From Tritrichomonas musculus (taxonomy: Eukaryota > Parabasalia > Tritrichomonadida > Tritrichomonadidae): DNA of 64,000 nt. Every line of letters starts with the position of its first letter. Position 1 is the first letter of the stretch. The DNA lies in the NCBI GenBank assembly GCA_039105265.1, contig JAPFFF010000003.1, forward strand, positions 2,170,001 through 2,234,000. The letters are read 5' to 3'. A program made the position numbers and the translations under genes. Positions 60,147 through 64,000 of this stretch are shown one piece after another. The notes under the pieces are model-generated. The model was not told the DNA's origin and did not search any database. It saw nothing but the letters and a program-made list of their open reading frames with translations.

Positions 60147-62342
60147 ATGGGAGTTTATTTCAGCATCTCTCACAACAATGGTTTTGTTGATGAAACTATC
60201 GAACATAATTCATCAACAGATCGATTCGAGCAAGATAGTAACAATTCTGAAATAAATCGAAATATTCGAAGCAAAACAGCAATGCTCTTCAAATTTCACG
60301 AAGAAAATAAACGAGATTCCGATAATCCTACTAAGCGCGAAACTTCTACTTTTCTTCCGTTATCTTTTATTGAGTTTGTTCAAAGGAGACCAGTATCTTT
60401 CTCTAACACGCCAATTGTTGTGATTGAAGGAGTTCCTCAAAGCATACAATCCTTGTCTCGTAGGTCTCACAAACAAAAGCAGCAATCAAATTATATAGAA
60501 AATAATCAAGAATCAACAACCGAACATAATGAATCAATGTCATCATATCATTTAAAGGAAATTATTCCAGATCTTCCTCAAAAGTTTTCATATAAAAGTT
60601 TAAATAGAGAATTACATCAAAATTTTGAAATTTCACAATACAAAGTGAATGCAGTTCGTATTTGGATCCTTAAGTCAAATTCAATCAGAGAAAGGACTAT
60701 GACAAAAGCAGTTGAGTGCTGCAGGCATTTTGATTTCACCTCTTACATTTCAAATCAATATGTTAGAGTAGAAAATGTTTTCTCTGATGTCAAAAGCAAT
60801 GATTTTCAGTCACTTGCATCAGCTCTTCGTCCTCAAGAATTTTCAAATCTTTCTAACAGTCCACCTAATCAAAAAAAAGCTAGCAAGGATACAGGAAGCG
60901 CCAATTTAAAGTCTACACTAAATATTAAAAGCGATAATCTCGGAGATATTACAGATTTTTCAAAGACGGCTCCTCTTAGCATACCAAAATATCTTGATAA
61001 ATCAGAAAAAAAGAAAATAATGAATTTTCAGATTGATACGAGCTCTAGTAATGTTGAAGCTCCTAAATCTCAAGATACTTCAAAACATCGCCCATTACTT
61101 GGAACTTCTAACCTCGAATTATTATCAACATCGCCAACTTCAAGTAAAGTGGGAAACTTATCAGAAAATTCATCAGGAAACTCATCAGAAAACTTATCCG
61201 AGAATCTTTCAGAAAACTCACCAGATATTTTATCTGAAACTTCTTCTGAAATATCCTTGCACAGCTCAAATCAGAGCTCATGTATTTTCTCATCTCCTAG
61301 TGGGAAGCCTAACTCTATTTCTCTTTTACCTTTAAAAATCCCAACAATAACACCAGAACGATCATGTTTTTCTTCACGTCGTCCATGCGAAATTAATTGC
61401 AATAATAATTTTAGTAATGATATTGAGATATCCCAATTTTCAAGTGATGAAGAATTTATCACTTACTCTTGTTCATCTGAGGATGCTAGAATCAAATTTA
61501 GATATAGACATAGCAATGAATGCGATATGGTCATTCCTGGTCTGTTTATAGGTGGAGAAAAGGCAGCTCATGACAAAAAACTTCTTCGAAGTTTGAAAAT
61601 TACTCACATTGTCAATTTAAATTTCAACGAAACTGGCGGCGGGCATGCCGATGAAAGTGGTAAAGAACTATATGATGATGAAATGGAAGATGACTCTCCC
61701 ACAAATGAAAGCAATTCTTCGATAAGCAGCGGATTTCGATTTCAAGATTCTGAGATTACATCTCCTTTTAAAATAGACCAATCAATTCAAAGTCCATTAC
61801 AGCAAAAATCAAAACGACAAATATTCAATTTGAGTCCAAGATCTAAACAAATTTTCTCACCTCAAGGCCAACCAGGCAAAAATCTTTCTCCACGTTCAAT
61901 CGAATCGTTTTCACCTAGAAATGATCATGATAATGATAACAATAATCATAACATACAAAAAGATTCCAATAAAAACGAATCAGAGAATCAATCATCTGGT
62001 CCTGGAAGTTTCAAAATGGGAAGAATTTCCAGATTTAACGTTCGTTTAAGCGATTCTGTTTTTCAAGATTTAAATGAAGATTTTTGGGGAGCTCTACACT
62101 TTGTTGAACAAGCTATACATAGTGGGGGAAACGTTTTAGCTCATTGCAGACGAGGAATATCTAGATCAGCAGCTCTTTGCGTAGCTTATCTTATGGATGA
62201 TCGAGGAATGTCTTTTGATGATGCATTCGCTCTACTCAAAAGACAAAGACCTTCTGTCAATATAAATCAAGGCTTTGAAGATCAACTCAGAGTATTTTAT
62301 AACACAGTTAAAGAGAAAAAGAAAGAAGAAAAAGAGTTTTGA
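60147..62342 (+). CDS. Dual-specificity protein phosphatase with split catalytic domain and N-myristoylation signal (731 aa)
   Basis: Residues 1-6 (MGVYFS) fit the N-myristoylation pattern (Gly2, Ser6), suggesting membrane attachment. Residues about 10-450 are mostly disordered and Ser/Asn-rich, with an SENSSGNSSEN-type repeat near 335-365. The catalytic domain begins at 459 (CDMVIPGLFIGGEKAA..LKITHIVNLNF) and is interrupted by about 130 low-complexity residues (about 495-625, with several SPR motifs). It resumes with FNVRLSDSVFQDL (general-acid Asp) and AHCRRGISRSAALCVAYL, where HCX5R gives C667 and R673. The C-terminal ISRSA..LM pattern is DSP-type. All catalytic residues are present, so it should be active. 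Confidence 0.88.
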   Translation: MGVYFSISHNNGFVDETIEHNSSTDRFEQDSNNSEINRNIRSKTAMLFKFHEENKRDSDNPTKRETSTFLPLSFIEFVQRRPVSFSNTPIVVIEGVPQSIQSLSRRSHKQKQQSNYIENNQESTTEHNESMSSYHLKEIIPDLPQKFSYKSLNRELHQNFEISQYKVNAVRIWILKSNSIRERTMTKAVECCRHFDFTSYISNQYVRVENVFSDVKSNDFQSLASALRPQEFSNLSNSPPNQKKASKDTGSANLKSTLNIKSDNLGDITDFSKTAPLSIPKYLDKSEKKKIMNFQIDTSSSNVEAPKSQDTSKHRPLLGTSNLELLSTSPTSSKVGNLSENSSGNSSENLSENLSENSPDILSETSSEISLHSSNQSSCIFSSPSGKPNSISLLPLKIPTITPERSCFSSRRPCEINCNNNFSNDIEISQFSSDEEFITYSCSSEDARIKFRYRHSNECDMVIPGLFIGGEKAAHDKKLLRSLKITHIVNLNFNETGGGHADESGKELYDDEMEDDSPTNESNSSISSGFRFQDSEITSPFKIDQSIQSPLQQKSKRQIFNLSPRSKQIFSPQGQPGKNLSPRSIESFSPRNDHDNDNNNHNIQKDSNKNESENQSSGPGSFKMGRISRFNVRLSDSVFQDLNEDFWGALHFVEQAIHSGGNVLAHCRRGISRSAALCVAYLMDDRGMSFDDAFALLKRQRPSVNINQGFEDQLRVFYNTVKEKKKEEKEF

Positions 62343-62646
62343 TTAATTCTGTAATTATTGTCAGACCTCAATGGCATTTAATTTTGATTGTTTGTTATTG
62401 ATTATTATATAATTTATGCAAAGAAAAAATTATTATTATAACTATTATTCTATAAAAGCGGTAATACAGTTAACCAAGCAGTTTTTAATTTTATATGTTT
62501 TATTTGAAATTAACATATTTTGCTTTTTTTTTTTTTTTTGCAGCTCTTAAATATCTAAACCTAAGCAATTTGTATCATCAAATATTAAAAAATATAAAAA
62601 AAGATTAATTTTTTCAAATAAGCGATATTTTACTAACGAAAATAGT
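62343..62646. other. Spacer between convergent genes
   Basis: AT-rich with a T-run at about 62524-62540; nothing else seen. Confidence 0.5.
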
Positions 62647-63264
62647 TTAACAGCAACCTTGCTTATTCTCTTGCTTTTGAGTTTCTTCAACTTTAAATGG
62701 TGATGCCTTTACAGATCCTGAACTTATTACAATCTGGCCGTTTGACACACGATTTGCTATTCCAAATGCAAGTCTAGTAAAGGATTCTGATATGTTTTGG
62801 CCTGATAAAGCTGATGTTTCTAAATAATCAAGACGATGCTGTTCTGCAAAATCTTTTGCTTGTTGTACTCCAACTTGTCTCTGTGCTTCAAGATCAGCCT
62901 TGTTTCCAACAAGAAGAATGAAAGCGTTTGGATTACAAAGCGATTGAAGATCATGAAGCCAATTTGAAAGGTCTTCAAAAGAAGTATCATTTGTAATATC
63001 ATAAACTAAAATAGCACCTACAGCATTTCTAAAGTACGCTTTTGAAACTGATTTAAAACGTTCTTGTCCAGCAGTATCCCATATTTGTAATTTAACACTC
63101 TGGTCTTCTAAAGGGCAGATAAAAGATTTAAATTCGACTCCAACTGTACTTTGTCCTTCTTCTCTAAAAGTGCCATCAATTAAACGCTGGACCATTGCGG
63201 ATTTTCCGACACCAGAAGATCCAACCACAACGATTTTGAAACTCTGAGAAACAGTTGTCTTCAT
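62647..63264 (-). CDS. Rab-family small GTPase, Rab4/Rab14-like (205 aa)
   Basis: All GTPase motifs are intact: P-loop GSSGVGKS, switch I TVGVEFKSF, DTAGQERF, NKAD and ETSA. The RabF signatures (YFRNAVGAILVYDIT, NWLHDLQ) and switch I TVGVEF point to the Rab2/4/14 group. The C-terminus ends QGCC, a double-cysteine geranylgeranylation site, after a hypervariable tail. It should cycle on endosomal or recycling membranes, by family analogy. It starts at ATG 63264 with an initiator-like TCACTT upstream. Confidence 0.93.
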   Translation of the reverse strand: MKTTVSQSFKIVVVGSSGVGKSAMVQRLIDGTFREEGQSTVGVEFKSFICPLEDQSVKLQIWDTAGQERFKSVSKAYFRNAVGAILVYDITNDTSFEDLSNWLHDLQSLCNPNAFILLVGNKADLEAQRQVGVQQAKDFAEQHRLDYLETSALSGQNISESFTRLAFGIANRVSNGQIVISSGSVKASPFKVEETQKQENKQGCC

Positions 63265-63285
63265 TTCTTCTTTAATTCAAATAGC

Positions 63286-63291
63286 AAGTGA
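63286..63291 (-). promoter_or_regulatory. Initiator-like motif TCACTT
   Basis: On the minus strand, 21 bases before the Rab ATG; fits TCAYT(W). Confidence 0.45.
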
Positions 63292-64000
63292 CCTTTTCAA
63301 AATGCAAAAAAAATTTTTATTCAATATTTGAATTAACCCTAATTATGCAATTGAATATAAACGGTCTCCTAGGTATTGCTTGAATCATTGTTTTAAAAGC
63401 AAAATGAATTATTACATGCAAGAAATGCTTATTCTCTGAAAGAGCATCGAAGTTATTTTTTTTTTTAATGCGTATAAACTGATAAACGTTGAGATTATAT
63501 CAAGGATATATAAAAACTTTCAAAAAAACTTTTGGTTTTAATCCATAAATTCTTCTCTTCTTTTTCACCACTAACTCAATGCTTCAAAGCATATAGATAA
63601 TTACACAAAAATTCAGTAATTAAATCAAGTTTTTAAAATAATTAAATTAATTTTATATTAATAAGGCAAAAGCATTATTTAACTAATGATTCTTAAAGCA
63701 TTATTTTTAATTTTTGATATTTTCTGCTAGCAGAACTCTAGATTAATGTGATAAGCAACAAATTATCAACATTGTTTCAAGCAATAACAATTTCAACATC
63801 TTTTAAATTAAGGAAGTTTGGTAATTAAAATTAGGTAAATAATGCTAAAGCTGAAACTCGTAGAAGTAAATACAACCATATATACTATAATTTGAGAAAA
63901 ACTCAATTTTTGAATAAAAAAGAGCGATAGTTTAAAATTGATTATAACTTTATAAAAATAAAATAAAATCTTTTTTATATTAAATAATTAATTAAAATAT
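63292..64000. other. Intergenic DNA to the window end
   Basis: AT-rich, no gene seen on either strand. Confidence 0.5.

Overview
The window looks like a piece of a trichomonad (parabasalid) nuclear genome, most likely Tritrichomonas-like. This is inferred from several signs: strong AT richness; single-exon host genes with very short leaders, several preceded by a TCAYT initiator-like motif; a tRNA-Tyr(GTA) with a tiny intron; host families typical of trichomonads (a CK1-like kinase, a CARMIL-like LRR protein, an F5/8-type-C protein, a Rab); and a heavy load of Polinton/Maverick and MULE elements. No species-diagnostic sequence could be checked.

Layout. 1-9419 is the right-hand part of a Polinton-like element (A), cut by the window edge: the end of a type-B DNA polymerase, a possible small capsid-type gene on the minus strand, two very large related structural or fibre-like genes, then a repeat-built right arm. 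9426-12865 is AT-rich and has no convincing gene. 12875-40172 is one MULE DNA transposon, flanked by a 9-bp target duplication (TTTATTTAA) and ending in long inverted repeats that each hold a 131-bp minisatellite (4 copies left, 9 right). Its transposase gene is split by a second, almost complete Polinton (B, 15855-38350, 22.5 kb). Polinton B has near-identical terminal inverted repeats and its own 6-bp target duplication (TGCGTT).

Polinton B carries a protein-primed DNA polymerase with an embedded HNH-like zinc motif, a KilA-N protein, an HNH endonuclease, a packaging ATPase, a double-jelly-roll-type major capsid protein, a retroviral-type integrase, a putative minor capsid protein, a tail-fibre-like protein and several unknown proteins. 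It reads as largely whole with about three apparent breaks and looks young from its terminal repeats. Short stable hairpins are scattered through its intergenic spaces and through one terminal repeat.

40182-42289 is intergenic, with a 214-bp mariner-type MITE. 42290-44896 is the right end of a third Polinton-like element (C): a helicase fragment followed by about 1.5 kb of degenerate repeats. 45546-47000 is a decayed MULE transposase of a different lineage. From 48985 the window is host DNA: a small unknown protein, a CK1-family pseudokinase, tRNA-Tyr, an RRM/BTB-like/F5/8-C protein, a long-form tRNase Z, a CARMIL-like LRR protein, a myristoylatable dual-specificity phosphatase and a Rab4/14-like GTPase. 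The host genes do not form an operon; tRNA-Tyr and tRNase Z both belong to tRNA maturation, but their closeness may be chance.
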